Notes: generated by a model not told the origin, from the letters alone. Counted from the first letter of the stretch, positions 1-8,214 are shown. The stretch is DNA of 50,573 nt from an uncultured Clostridium sp. (GCF_900547735.1 NZ_URHZ01000037.1:1-50573), one strand, 5' to 3'. Made by a program: numbers and translations.

Positions 1-2
1 GG

Positions 3-86
3 GTAGCACGTCCTCTTCCGGAAGATATGCCGTCCAACGAAGAACTGTTCGGTGATTTCTTCAAACCGGGTATGGACGAAGAATAA
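3..86 (+). CDS. C-terminal end of an unidentified protein (truncated by window edge)
   Basis: An open frame enters from the left edge and ends at a TAA at 84-86. The 27 visible codons finish with FFKPGMDEE, an acidic tail with no motif I recognise. The protein cannot be identified from this fragment. It lies on the same strand as the MoxR/VWA pair that follows, separated from it by a terminator-like hairpin. Confidence 0.55.
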   Translation, partial: VARPLPEDMPSNEELFGDFFKPGMDEE

Positions 87-108
87 GTTTCATAGTAACA
101 TAAAAAGC

Positions 109-145
109 AGGGTGCAGAGCGGAGGTGAGCTCTGTGCCCTGTTTT
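109..145 (+). terminator. Terminator-like hairpin directly before the moxR ribosome site
   Basis: Arms at 109-120 and 129-140 pair over 12 positions, two of them G-U wobbles in RNA, around an 8-nt loop. GTTTT follows, and the GGAGG ribosome site of the next gene begins at 146. It may end the upstream transcript or act as an attenuator, since no good promoter is visible between it and the MoxR gene. Confidence 0.6.
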
Positions 146-162
146 GGAGGAGGAAAATAACA

Positions 163-975
163 ATGCTGCAATTTCACGGAAATGAGAACTATATAGCGTC
201 GGATGAACTGATCCGCAGTGTCAACATAGCGGCTGCGCTTAAAAAACCGCTGTTAATAAAGGGCGAACCGGGAACCGGCAAGACGATGCTGGCGGAGGCA
301 ATCGCAAAATCCATGGGCATGGAACTTTTAATATGGAATATCAAGTCCACCACTAAGGCGCAGGACGGGCTTTACGTCTATGACACGGTCCAGCGTCTCT
401 ACGACAGCCAGTTCGGCGAGGAGGGTGTGGGCGACATTGCAAAATATATCCGCCTCGGCAAGCTGGGAGAGGCTTTTAAACGAGAAAAACAGGTGGTGCT
501 TCTGATAGACGAGATCGATAAGGCCGATCTGGAGTTTCCCAACGATCTTCTCTGGGAGCTGGACCAGATGGAATTCTATATACCGGAGACGGGGGAGACC
601 GTAAAAGCGAAGGTGAGGCCGATTGTCATTATCACATCCAACGCGGAAAAGGAGCTGCCCGATGCGTTTCTGAGACGGTGTATCTTCCATTATATCGCAT
701 TTCCCGATTCGCCGATGATGGAACGGATTATTAAAGCGCACTATCCGGATCTTGAGGAAACACTGATTGGAGGCGTGCTGGATGCCTTTTACAGGATACG
801 TGATATGAAGGGAATTCAGAAAAAGCCGGGGACTTCGGAGGTTTTAGACTGGATACAGGCCCTTCATATCGGAGGAATTCCAATCGGCACACTGGAAAAG
901 GAAATCCCCTTTGCAGGCGTTCTTCTGAAGAAAACAGAGGACTTAAAACAGGCGGAGAACCGATATGTTTACTGA
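163..975 (+). CDS. MoxR-family AAA+ ATPase
   Basis: Cytoplasmic AAA+ ATPase of 270 residues. Visible motifs are Walker A GEPGTGKT (34-41), Walker B LLIDEIDK (113-120), a sensor-1 like TSN (158-160) and a paired arginine LRRC (about 170-173). MoxR proteins usually work with a VWA-domain partner as a metal-insertion or protein-remodelling chaperone, and such a partner follows here with an 11-bp overlap. I chose ATG 163 because TTTGGAGGAGGAAAATAACA precedes it; an in-frame ATG at 52 overlaps the upstream gene and lacks a ribosome site. The substrate is unknown. Confidence 0.9.
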   Translation: MLQFHGNENYIASDELIRSVNIAAALKKPLLIKGEPGTGKTMLAEAIAKSMGMELLIWNIKSTTKAQDGLYVYDTVQRLYDSQFGEEGVGDIAKYIRLGKLGEAFKREKQVVLLIDEIDKADLEFPNDLLWELDQMEFYIPETGETVKAKVRPIVIITSNAEKELPDAFLRRCIFHYIAFPDSPMMERIIKAHYPDLEETLIGGVLDAFYRIRDMKGIQKKPGTSEVLDWIQALHIGGIPIGTLEKEIPFAGVLLKKTEDLKQAENRYVY

Positions 976-2167
976 TTTCTTATATATTCTGCGCGGCTAC
1001 GGCATGAAAACCGGTTTAAATGAATGGACCTGCCTGATGGACGCGCTGAACCTGAATCTGAATGAAGCCAGCCTGACGGAATTTTATCATATGGCGCGCT
1101 CAATCCTGGTAAAAAAGGAGTCTGATTACGACAAGTTTGATCAGGCGTTTTTAGAGTACTTTAAAAATGTAGAGGAACAGGACTGTCTTCCGGAGGAGCT
1201 GGCCCGCTGGCTTTCCAGGGCGATGACGCAGACGCCTTTCGACAGGGAGGAAGCGGACGCGGCCTGGGGAAAGATGAATTTTGAAGAGATACGCCGTCTG
1301 ATGGAACAGAGGCTCGCGGAGCAGAAAGAGCAGCATCACGGGGGAAATAAGTGGGTCGGTACCGGAGGAACCACGGCGTTCGGCCATTCCGGCTATGCAC
1401 CGAAGGGCATCCGTGTCCATGGAGCCGGGATGAACAGAAGTGCGTTAAAAGTGGCGGCGGAGCGTAATTATAAAGACTTCCGCGAGGATAAGGTACTGCA
1501 GTTAAGACAGTTTCAGGTGGCGCTCAGAAAACTGAGGCTTTTGTCCAGCAGGGAGGACGGGGCTAAAACGGAACTGAATGTGACAAAGACCATTGAAAAA
1601 ACCTGCGATCGGGGAGGGCGGCTGGAACTGGTAATGGAGCGGCCGAGAAAGAACCAGACGAAGCTCCTGCTTCTGATGGACAGCGGCGGGTCCATGTGGG
1701 CCTATGCCGATATGTGCAACCGACTCTTCCAGGCCGTGAACCAGGCCTCCCAGTTCAAGGATTTGAAGGTGTACTATTTTCACAACTGTTTTTACGATCA
1801 GTTGTTTACCGAGCCGGGCTGTTCGTGGGATGACAAGATATCCACGGAGTGGGTGTTCCACAACCTGAAACCGGAGTATAAGGTGATTATTGTAGGGGAT
1901 GCACTGATGGCTCCGTCCGAACTTCTGGAGCCGGGAGGCACTCTGGATTATTACCATGAGAATGAAAAAGAGGGGATTTACTGGCTGAAGGCGCTGAAGA
2001 AACGTTTTCCGTCGTCGGTCTGGCTGAATCCATTGCATGAGAAACTCTGGGACTACGATGCCGCTTCCCGGACCATCGGGCTGGTACGTGAATGTTTTCC
2101 CATGTTCCAGTTGACGGCGCGCGGCCTGGAGGCGGCGATCAAAGAGCTAAGAAAAGGGGAGGCGTAA
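965..2167 (+). CDS. VWA-domain protein, partner of the MoxR ATPase
   Basis: 400 residues, with a charged and partly glycine-rich N-terminal half and a C-terminal von Willebrand A domain. The metal-ion site appears as DSGGSM at residues 239-244, where the canonical DxSxS has Gly in place of its first Ser; similar variants occur in VWA proteins encoded beside MoxR. No signal peptide or membrane segment is seen, so it is probably cytoplasmic. The start at 965 lies inside the end of the MoxR gene, implying translational coupling. The pair probably forms a chaperone complex; its client cannot be inferred from the neighbours. Confidence 0.85.
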   Translation: MFTDFLYILRGYGMKTGLNEWTCLMDALNLNLNEASLTEFYHMARSILVKKESDYDKFDQAFLEYFKNVEEQDCLPEELARWLSRAMTQTPFDREEADAAWGKMNFEEIRRLMEQRLAEQKEQHHGGNKWVGTGGTTAFGHSGYAPKGIRVHGAGMNRSALKVAAERNYKDFREDKVLQLRQFQVALRKLRLLSSREDGAKTELNVTKTIEKTCDRGGRLELVMERPRKNQTKLLLLMDSGGSMWAYADMCNRLFQAVNQASQFKDLKVYYFHNCFYDQLFTEPGCSWDDKISTEWVFHNLKPEYKVIIVGDALMAPSELLEPGGTLDYYHENEKEGIYWLKALKKRFPSSVWLNPLHEKLWDYDAASRTIGLVRECFPMFQLTARGLEAAIKELRKGEA

Positions 2168-2183
2168 TCATTTACGCCTCCCC
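2152..2183 (-). terminator. Terminator overlapping the VWA stop codon, serving aroD
   Basis: A perfect 12-bp inverted repeat (2156-2167 and 2172-2183) with a 4-nt loop. Read on the minus strand the hairpin is followed by TTTTC, as expected for termination of aroD. The left arm contains the last codons and TAA of the VWA gene. On the plus strand no U-run follows, so the convergent gene would be ended less efficiently. Confidence 0.75.
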
Positions 2184-2201
2184 TGAATGCATATACCGTT
2201 C

Positions 2202-2957
2202 TTATGCAAGACTTGTTATAAAGTTGGAGAGCAGATCGGCGGGGAGCTGGCCCGGTGCGGATGCCTTGCCTGCGGTGCCGAAGGTGATGGCGGAACCAAA
2301 CACGCTGCCGCAAATCCGGCTGATGGTGCCCTGGCGTCCCATGGACATCGTGATGACGGGTGTCTCCCGATGTTCTTCCCTCATCGTGAGCGTGGCGTCG
2401 AGCAGTGTCAGTACATCGCGGTCATTCCGAGGCATTACGGCAAATTTGGCAATATCGGCCCCGAGCTGCTGCATCTCACAGAGGTGGCCTACAATCTCTT
2501 CCTTGGAAGGCGTTGAGGCGGTGTCGTGGCGGGAGGCGATAATCTTCACCCCGGCCCGATGGGCGGCTTCTACGAGCGTTTTCATCGTATCATCCCCCCT
2601 TGAAAGCTCCACATCGACCAAATCCACGAGGCCGCTTTCTATGGCGGCAAGATTCAGGGCGGTGTAATCCTCCGTGCTGAGTTTCAGTTTTCCGCCCTCT
2701 ACGTCGGTACGGATCGTGAACAGGACCGGAATCTCCTTAAGCTGCTCGCGAAGATATGCCATGGCCTGAAATCGCACCTGCGGATTTTCAATATTCTGGT
2801 AAAAATCCGCGCGCCATTCTACAAAGTCGAAGGGGGCTTTTTCCATTGCTTTGACGGACTGACGCAGTCCATCCAAATTCGTGTCCGTGAGCGGAATGCA
2901 GATCTTCGGGATTCCTTCTCCGAATACAACGTTTCTGATTTTTACTGAGGCATTCAT
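2202..2957 (-). CDS. aroD: 3-dehydroquinate dehydratase, type I
   Basis: Shikimate pathway enzyme converting 3-dehydroquinate to 3-dehydroshikimate by Schiff-base chemistry. The 251-residue length fits type I enzymes. The catalytic pair is visible as His144 in ASRHDTAS and Lys171 in DIAKFAVMPR, corresponding to His143 and Lys170 of the E. coli enzyme. The early VEWRADF and the late SMGRQGTISR motifs are also typical. The start is preceded by AAGGAGAAGATGCC, and a strong promoter lies about 85 nt upstream. It stands alone here, divergent from the MerR gene and away from other aro genes. Confidence 0.95.
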   Translation of the reverse strand: MNASVKIRNVVFGEGIPKICIPLTDTNLDGLRQSVKAMEKAPFDFVEWRADFYQNIENPQVRFQAMAYLREQLKEIPVLFTIRTDVEGGKLKLSTEDYTALNLAAIESGLVDLVDVELSRGDDTMKTLVEAAHRAGVKIIASRHDTASTPSKEEIVGHLCEMQQLGADIAKFAVMPRNDRDVLTLLDATLTMREEHRETPVITMSMGRQGTISRICGSVFGSAITFGTAGKASAPGQLPADLLSNFITSLA

Positions 2958-3043
2958 GGCATCTTCTCCTTATACGCGGCGAAAGCAGGTCTTCCGGGCT
3001 TTTCACCGCCACCAATTAAAGGTTTTTCAAAATGTTTTGTTAC

Positions 3044-3072
3044 AGTATAAGAGCATTACGGACTTCTGTCAA
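3044..3072 (-). promoter_or_regulatory. Sigma-A type promoter of aroD
   Basis: On the minus strand TTGACA (3072-3067) and TATACT (3049-3044) are separated by exactly 17 bp. Only one base differs from full consensus. This gives aroD an untranslated leader of roughly 80 nt. Confidence 0.8.
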
Positions 3073-3135
3073 GAGTTTTTTGCTTTAAACTGCTAAAATT
3101 TAATGCTTTAAAGCGGAAATACAGTTTTTTTAAGT

Positions 3136-3159
3136 GATTGTACGTCAAAAAGTACAGTC
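3136..3159. promoter_or_regulatory. Inverted repeat, candidate operator of the MerR regulator
   Basis: GATTGTAC and GTACAGTC (7 of 8 positions symmetric) flank an 8-nt spacer in the aroD-merR intergenic region, ending 58 nt before the MerR start. The size suits a dimeric MerR protein. No clear 19-bp spaced promoter elements surround it, so the assignment is tentative. Confidence 0.4.
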
Positions 3160-3217
3160 GAGAGGGAAAAACAGGGATTTTTGAGGGTGTTATTTCCACA
3201 ATACAGAGGAGGATTTT

Positions 3218-4024
3218 ATGGACGAAAAAAACATTGGAACCCTGGCGCGTTTTATGGGAGTCTCTCCCCATACGATTAAATATTATGAAAAGATAGGAAT
3301 TCTGGCTCCCGGACGGGATGAAAAATCCAATTACCGGAGATATCATCTGAGCATCTGTACGGATCTGGCCGAATGCATCCGATACCGCAGCATGGGATTT
3401 ACGCTGAAGGAACTGGATGTCCTGAGAAAAACGGCGGACAGCAGCCTGCTTGATGAAATGCTTACGGAACGGCTCCGGGTGGTGGAGGAAGAGCTTTCAA
3501 AGCTGACGGGGATCCGCCGCTTTCTTAAGGAGTATGCGGAGGAATGCAGGCGCGCGGAGGAGGAGCTGGGGGAGTGGTATATTGAGCCGTTTTGTCAGGT
3601 CATCTACTGCAGGATGCAGACGGAGAATCTGCTGTTTACGGGGGAGAACCTGGCCACGGACGCCTTAAATATCATGGACTATGCCCCGGAGACAACGGCG
3701 GTTGTGACTCTTGACAGAGAATATATGGAGGGCGGGGAAAAGAGGTATTCATGGGGGCAGAGCCTGAGCTTTATGGAGGAACAGCCGGTGTTCGAAGAGC
3801 ATCCGGAATTTATTTCCCTTTCCCCTAAAAAGGTGTTCATCGCCTACAGGCGGTATACGGGACATTTTGTCTCAAATGGGGCGATGGCGGAAGATATTAG
3901 AATGGTATTCCATGAATATGCCCCCTGCTTTCCGGATTCCGTATATGCATTCAGAATCAAAATCACGCGTGACGGGGACGGCAATGACTGGCACTATTTT
4001 AAGATTGTGGTGCCGTTAAAATAA
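3218..4024 (+). CDS. MerR-family transcriptional regulator with C-terminal effector-binding domain
   Basis: 268 residues. Residues about 5-75 form a MerR winged helix (GTLARFMGVSPHTIKYYEKI, then NYRRYH and RYRSMGFTLKEL). A helical linker follows (about 76-120) and then a C-terminal region resembling GyrI/BmrR-type small-molecule sensing domains. Family members of this layout usually activate drug or stress genes when a hydrophobic ligand binds. The start has AGGAGGATTTT in front. It is divergent from aroD and ends in its own terminator, so its target is not obvious; autoregulation through the inverted repeat at 3136 is possible. Confidence 0.85.
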   Translation: MDEKNIGTLARFMGVSPHTIKYYEKIGILAPGRDEKSNYRRYHLSICTDLAECIRYRSMGFTLKELDVLRKTADSSLLDEMLTERLRVVEEELSKLTGIRRFLKEYAEECRRAEEELGEWYIEPFCQVIYCRMQTENLLFTGENLATDALNIMDYAPETTAVVTLDREYMEGGEKRYSWGQSLSFMEEQPVFEEHPEFISLSPKKVFIAYRRYTGHFVSNGAMAEDIRMVFHEYAPCFPDSVYAFRIKITRDGDGNDWHYFKIVVPLK

Positions 4025-4052
4025 AAGGCCGGTTTGCCGGGCCTCTTTTTTT
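4025..4052 (+). terminator. Rho-independent terminator of the MerR gene
   Basis: Immediately after the stop codon, AGGCCGG and CCGGGCCT form a short GC-rich stem with one bulged base, followed by CTTTTTTTT. Confidence 0.8.
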
Positions 4053-4326
4053 GCAACCTGTGAGCGGCTCTTAGGTTCGATGCCCGAAGCAGCGGGAGAA
4101 CTAGGAGGGGAACGGATATTAGGCAAAATAGGGGCCGTATTTTTAAAAATTGGAAACATAAGCCGGATAAAAAGGAAGAGAAAAAGGGATAAAACGGCCT
4201 ATTGATGAAAATTCTGCATGAATCCAATCAAAACATGTATGAATCAGACACCCTGAAAGTGTTGAGCTGAGAGTGACTTTCACATTTAAGATCAACTCAA
4301 TCAAACTATATCAGGGAGGAACCGAT
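4053..4326 (+). other. Intergenic leader of the esterase operon, with an inverted repeat at 4254-4282
   Basis: No gene is seen in this AT-rich spacer. TGAAAGT (4254-4260) and ACTTTCA (4276-4282) form a perfect 7-bp inverted repeat with a 15-nt centre, 45 nt before the esterase start. It could be an operator or leader hairpin. I found no convincing -35/-10 pair. Confidence 0.35.
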
Positions 4327-5277
4327 ATGAAACTGACACCATATCCAGGTTACGAAAATCATCTGAGATCTTATTACAAAGACGGCTCAGAGGAAACAAT
4401 GAGGGCAAAGAAGGCACAGATAGAAGACATGATGAACTATGAGGTGCCGGAGGGGATGACCATTGAGGACCGCACGATACCGGGAACCGGGGAGGGAACA
4501 AACCTGAGGCTCCGTATCTATAAACCGGCCGGTCTTCCTGCAAAGGCGCCCATGATTATGGACATCCACGGCGGCGGATGGGTCGGGGGAAACCTGGACA
4601 TTGACAACGGCCGCTGTATTGAACTGGCATGGAGGACTCCGGCCATTGTGGTGAGTGTCGAATACAGGCTGACGACAAAGGAGGTCTATTTTCCAAAACC
4701 TCTGATGGACTGCCATACGGCATTTATGTGGCTTTATGAGCACGGTGAAGAAATCGGAGGAGATCCGGAGCGGATCGGAGTGCACGGGACAAGCGCAGGC
4801 GGAAATATGGCGGGCGGCCTGGCGCTTTATCTGAGGGATAAAAGCGGGCCGAGAGCGGCGCTTACGGTTCTTGTCTGTCCGCAGCTGGCGCTGAGCCTGA
4901 CCGGAGACACCTCCTTCCAGCAGCTTCCCCAGATTGTAATGCAGTCGGAGAATAAGGCGGAGTGCCCGGAGGCTCTCTATCTGGGAGGATACAATGGGCA
5001 GAGGCCGTCCTACTACGCATTCCCGGGAGAGTGTCCGGACCTGCACGGCCTGGGTCCGCACTGTATCGTAGCGGGAGAGTACGACGCGTTCCGGGACGAT
5101 GCCAGGGAATATGCCGGAAAACTTTTCAGAACAGGTGTACCGTGTGAAATTTTCGTGGCTCCCAGGATGGGGCACGGATTTCTGACGGTGCACCACCCGT
5201 TCACCGATCTGGTTCATGAATATATCAGCAGCTCGTTCCGCAGGGAATTCGGCATGATTCAGGGGAAGGAGGCATGA
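4327..5277 (+). CDS. Alpha/beta hydrolase, hormone-sensitive-lipase (HSL) family esterase
   Basis: 316 residues, usual for bacterial HSL-type esterases. The oxyanion-hole motif HGGGW is at 81-85, the nucleophile elbow GTSAGG at 154-159 (Ser156), the acid probably Asp253 in GEYDAF, and the base His283 in MGHGF. It would hydrolyse short acyl or aryl esters in the cytoplasm, as no signal peptide is visible. ATG 4327 is preceded by CAGGGAGGAACCGAT; an upstream in-frame start at 4273 lies within the inverted repeat and has no ribosome site. Only 4 nt separate it from the carboxylate transporter, suggesting the esterase acts on an imported ester or releases an acid. Confidence 0.88.
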   Translation: MKLTPYPGYENHLRSYYKDGSEETMRAKKAQIEDMMNYEVPEGMTIEDRTIPGTGEGTNLRLRIYKPAGLPAKAPMIMDIHGGGWVGGNLDIDNGRCIELAWRTPAIVVSVEYRLTTKEVYFPKPLMDCHTAFMWLYEHGEEIGGDPERIGVHGTSAGGNMAGGLALYLRDKSGPRAALTVLVCPQLALSLTGDTSFQQLPQIVMQSENKAECPEALYLGGYNGQRPSYYAFPGECPDLHGLGPHCIVAGEYDAFRDDAREYAGKLFRTGVPCEIFVAPRMGHGFLTVHHPFTDLVHEYISSSFRREFGMIQGKEA

Positions 5278-5281
5278 TTTT

Positions 5282-6592
5282 ATGAGTATATTAAACGTAA
5301 TGGCCATCACGATGATGGCCGTGGTTATCGTTTTAATCCTGACGAAAGTCATTCCGATGAACTTTACCCTGTTTCTCGTGCCGGTGGCGGCCGCCCTGAT
5401 TCTCGGATACAGTCCCGCCGAGATCAGCACGATGGTGGTGGAGCAGTTTGCAACGACAATGCGCTCCTCCGGTTATATGCTCATATTCGGCCTGCTGTAT
5501 TTTTCCATGCTGACCGAGACCGGCATGTTTGACCGGATTGTGGGAAGTATCACCGGCCTCATCGGTTCCAGGATGAATGTCGTCATCATCATGATTCTGA
5601 CCACCGTAATTGCGGCTGTGGGGATGCTGACGGCCAATATCAGCACCTGCTACCTTGTCACCTTTCCGATTATGATGCCCCTTTATAAGAAATACAGGTT
5701 CAACCGGGTCCATGCGTTTATCCTGGTTCAGACGGCGCTGGCCGCCATGTGTTTTATTCCGTGGGGCGTCGGGATTGCGATGTCGGCGATGATGGCGGAG
5801 TGCGATACGCTTGAGCTGGCTTCGGCCTCCATTCCGTGGGCGCTGTGCTTTATCCCGGTTATCATCGCCCAGTGGGTATATTTTGCCTGGCTGCATAAGA
5901 AGGAAGTGGGGACGCTTGGGCTCCCCGGACAGGGAATGGCTGAAAATGGTGCAAAAGAGGAGAACAAAGGAAAGGAAAACGCCAGACCGAAGCTGTTCTG
6001 GGTCAACCTGGCAGTTTTTATTGCCGTCATTGTGGCTCTGGCCGTCTTTAAGATACCGGCCTACTTTGTTTTTATCATTGTGTCCTGTATTACCGCCCTT
6101 GTAAATTATCCGGAAACCTTTGCCGATATGTGGAACAGGACGGGAACCATGATATTTAATATCATTCTGATGCTCCTTTCCATCTCCGTCTACATTGCGG
6201 TGTTCGCCCAGACGGGAATGGTTGAGTCCTTTGCCCAGTTAATCGTAGGCATTTTCCCGGGAGGAACGGCAAAATATGCGTTTATCGTCCTTTTGGCCGT
6301 GAGCGTTCCGGTGATCCGGTTTGTGCCGTATCAGTTGTACAACGCGATGTATCCGCTCCTGATTTTTATCGGGGCCCAGTTTGGATATACGCCGATTGAA
6401 ATTATCGCGCCCTACGTGTGCAACCTTGCGCTGGCGACCGGTGTAACACCTGTCAACGCGTCGATTTATGTGGCCGCGCCCCTGCTGGAGACGGAAGTGG
6501 ACGGCATTGTAAAGAAAGGCGTTCCGATTATGACGGTCACGAACATACTTGTTATGGTGCTGGCGGCTGCAGTTGGAATTTTGAGATTATAA
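5282..6592 (+). CDS. CitMHS-family carboxylate (citrate-like) transporter
   Basis: 436-residue integral membrane protein with around eleven or twelve hydrophobic segments and a charged central loop (about 205-235, rich in Glu and Lys) that divides it into two halves. The overall pattern, including a conserved-looking TANISTCYLVTFPIMMPLY stretch near residue 120, fits the CitMHS group of secondary carriers that import metal-citrate or related carboxylates. It is coupled to the esterase by a 4-nt gap and followed by a strong terminator. The exact substrate cannot be read from sequence; a less specific ion-transporter superfamily label is the alternative. Confidence 0.8.
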   Translation: MSILNVMAITMMAVVIVLILTKVIPMNFTLFLVPVAAALILGYSPAEISTMVVEQFATTMRSSGYMLIFGLLYFSMLTETGMFDRIVGSITGLIGSRMNVVIIMILTTVIAAVGMLTANISTCYLVTFPIMMPLYKKYRFNRVHAFILVQTALAAMCFIPWGVGIAMSAMMAECDTLELASASIPWALCFIPVIIAQWVYFAWLHKKEVGTLGLPGQGMAENGAKEENKGKENARPKLFWVNLAVFIAVIVALAVFKIPAYFVFIIVSCITALVNYPETFADMWNRTGTMIFNIILMLLSISVYIAVFAQTGMVESFAQLIVGIFPGGTAKYAFIVLLAVSVPVIRFVPYQLYNAMYPLLIFIGAQFGYTPIEIIAPYVCNLALATGVTPVNASIYVAAPLLETEVDGIVKKGVPIMTVTNILVMVLAAAVGILRL

Positions 6593-6601
6593 ATGGAGAA
6601 G

Positions 6602-6660
6602 AAAAAAGTCCTCTCCGCACAAACAGTTTTTTTAGCCGTTTGTGCGGAGGGACTTTTTTT
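6602..6660. terminator. Bidirectional terminator between the transporter and the ferredoxin gene
   Basis: Arms of about 22 nt (6602-6624 and 6639-6660) pair almost perfectly with one bulged base. The plus strand ends in a run of T and the minus strand has the mirror run from AAAAAA at 6602. It ends both the convergent CitMHS and EFR1 genes. Confidence 0.85.
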
Positions 6661-6719
6661 GCATTGAGCGGCAATGAAAAGTTCGCGAAGCATGCTTTGC
6701 GTTGTTTTGTTATCTCCTC

Positions 6720-7481
6720 TTATTTGGGGCAGGTGTACCGCGTAAGTCCGATGCTGTGTTTTCCGTACTCAATTGCTTCGGCTGGACAGCGGCAGATACA
6801 GGCCATGCAGTGCGTGCAGTCATTTCCCCATACGGGCCTGCCGTTTTCAAGCCGGATGTTGGTCAAGGGACAGACAGCCGCACATTTCCCGCAGGAGATG
6901 CAGGTGTCTGCGGCATAAAACTTTTTGGCATGGACAAACATCGGATAAAACAGATCATTGACAATTCCGCTGTTCATCTTATCTTTCACCGTCAGGGGAA
7001 GCTGAGGGAACATCCTCCCGCTCTTTATAAAGGCTGCCGCCCGAGCGATTTCCCCTTCCGCCCGGCGGATGATTTCCAATGCTTCTTCTTTGGAAGGAGA
7101 GGAGAACATTGCAATGTAATTTTCCGGCATGACGATTTGACAGCATCCCCGGTAATCCATTTTTATGGAACGGCACAGTTCCCTGAGATATTTTCCCGCA
7201 TTTCCGATATTTCCCCCACAGGTCATTACAAAATAAATTTCTCTGCTGCCGGGCAGTTTGGTCTTTTCCAGCCATTCCTGAACGATGCGGGGGATTCTCC
7301 ACGCATAGGTGGGGACTACAATCACCCATGGACTGTCCGGGTGGTTAATTTCCGGGTACTCCATTGAAAAATCCCGGTTTTTAATCTTTTCAAACAGATT
7401 TAAAACCTCATCCTCTGTTTTTTCAGCAATTCTCTTTGCCGCATATTCGCTGTTGCCGGTTCCTGAAAAATATAAAATCAT
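6720..7481 (-). CDS. EFR1-family ferrodoxin: flavodoxin-like domain plus two [4Fe-4S] clusters
   Basis: 253 residues. The N-terminal half is flavodoxin-like, with the FMN phosphate loop YFSGTGNSEYAA at 4-15 and a TYAWRIP stretch near 58-64. The C-terminal part has two ferredoxin motifs: Cys194/197/200/204 and Cys222/225/228/232, each followed by Pro. Such proteins carry electrons between cluster and flavin in anaerobes, but the partners are usually unknown. The start is preceded by AAGGAGGACGTCATT. It sits 24 nt downstream of a broken ArsR regulator gene, presumably its former repressor and operon partner. Confidence 0.9.
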   Translation of the reverse strand: MILYFSGTGNSEYAAKRIAEKTEDEVLNLFEKIKNRDFSMEYPEINHPDSPWVIVVPTYAWRIPRIVQEWLEKTKLPGSREIYFVMTCGGNIGNAGKYLRELCRSIKMDYRGCCQIVMPENYIAMFSSPSKEEALEIIRRAEGEIARAAAFIKSGRMFPQLPLTVKDKMNSGIVNDLFYPMFVHAKKFYAADTCISCGKCAAVCPLTNIRLENGRPVWGNDCTHCMACICRCPAEAIEYGKHSIGLTRYTCPK

Positions 7482-7505
7482 AATGACGTCCTCCTTAATC
7501 TGAAT

Positions 7506-7762
7506 TTATAATTGTGAACTGGTGAGCTCTACACTGCCATAGATCAGGTTGACCAAATCGGCAATATCTTTCCATTGCGTCTCATCCACACTCATATAAT
7601 AATAGTTTTTTGTGCAATTTCACCCACCCGGATGCCCGACAGGTCACTCTCCAGCAGTACAAGCAAAATCAACTGCCTAGTCTCGTCTCCGATCGCGGTA
7701 AAGGCATTTCTGCATTTTCGGAAACCTTCTACTATTTTATTAAGTCTTTCCTCACATTCCAT
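7506..7762 (-). pseudogene. ArsR-family regulator, disrupted by an internal deletion
   Basis: The N-terminal part (MECEERLNKIVEGF to VGEIAQKT) matches the start of an ArsR winged-helix regulator and then hits a stop at 7592 after TIII. A different frame continues with KNYYYMSVDETQWKDIADL and ends at 7506, which is just how the C-terminus of such regulators looks after the wing (GTKNYYY). The recognition helix and wing, roughly 25-30 residues, are missing. The join falls in CAAAAAACTATTATTATATG, suggesting loss between short A-rich repeats and a +1 frame change. The start at 7762 has GGAG seven bases upstream. Confidence 0.75.
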
Positions 7763-7843
7763 AATCACACTCCATTTTATCCGCCTGACGGGGCCGCAGG
7801 TCTTTTTGTTCCGTGCAGAACAAAGGCATGCAAACCGTTTATT

Positions 7844-7889
7844 GTTAACATTCATTAACCATTATACAAAACAAAAAGGACGGATACAA
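7844..7889 (-). promoter_or_regulatory. Promoter and inverted-repeat operator of the ArsR-ferredoxin operon
   Basis: On the minus strand TTGTAT (7889-7884), 17 bp, TATAAT (7866-7861). Directly downstream lies GTTAATGAATGTTAAC (7859-7844), an inverted repeat with 5-bp perfect arms at the expected transcription start, a common position for ArsR-type operators. The site seems intact although the adjacent repressor gene is broken. Confidence 0.6.
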
Positions 7890-8019
7890 CATCGGTAAAG
7901 AAATCGGTTACCATAAACGCGATATCCTTTTTTTATAATATCTTAATTTTCATCTCTGATTCGCTTTTACAGATTTAACAGAACGGGTGATAGGATAAAG
8001 GTGTAAGGAGGAATGGATT

Positions 8020-8214
8020 ATGGTATGTATGATTCGCATATTTCAAAATATTGGACTTAAATTTGACGCCGCGTTTATGAGGTTCGCCCGTTTGCATCCC
8101 TGTCTGTTTGCCGCCGGGGCGCTGATTGGGATTCCGCTTTTTATCCTGGTTACGGTTTTTGCCGTGACATCGGCTGTGATGATACCGGCCGCCCTGCTGC
8201 TCGGATGGACGTAA
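8020..8214 (+). CDS. Small membrane protein, unknown function, upstream of kdp
   Basis: 64 residues. The N-terminal third is amphipathic and basic, followed by a long hydrophobic stretch (about 28-64) that could make one or two membrane passes. AAGGAGGAATGGATT precedes the start, a strong ribosome site. It is oriented with kdp, and a CTTAAT motif like that upstream of kdpD lies about 75 nt before it. I do not recognise the family. It could be a Kdp accessory peptide or an unrelated membrane peptide. Confidence 0.6.
   Translation: MVCMIRIFQNIGLKFDAAFMRFARLHPCLFAAGALIGIPLFILVTVFAVTSAVMIPAALLLGWT

Noticed and set aside
4387..5430. 347-codon open frame antisense to the esterase gene
   Set aside because: It lies opposite a gene with complete catalytic motifs; its translation is His/Arg-rich without domain features and has no ribosome site.
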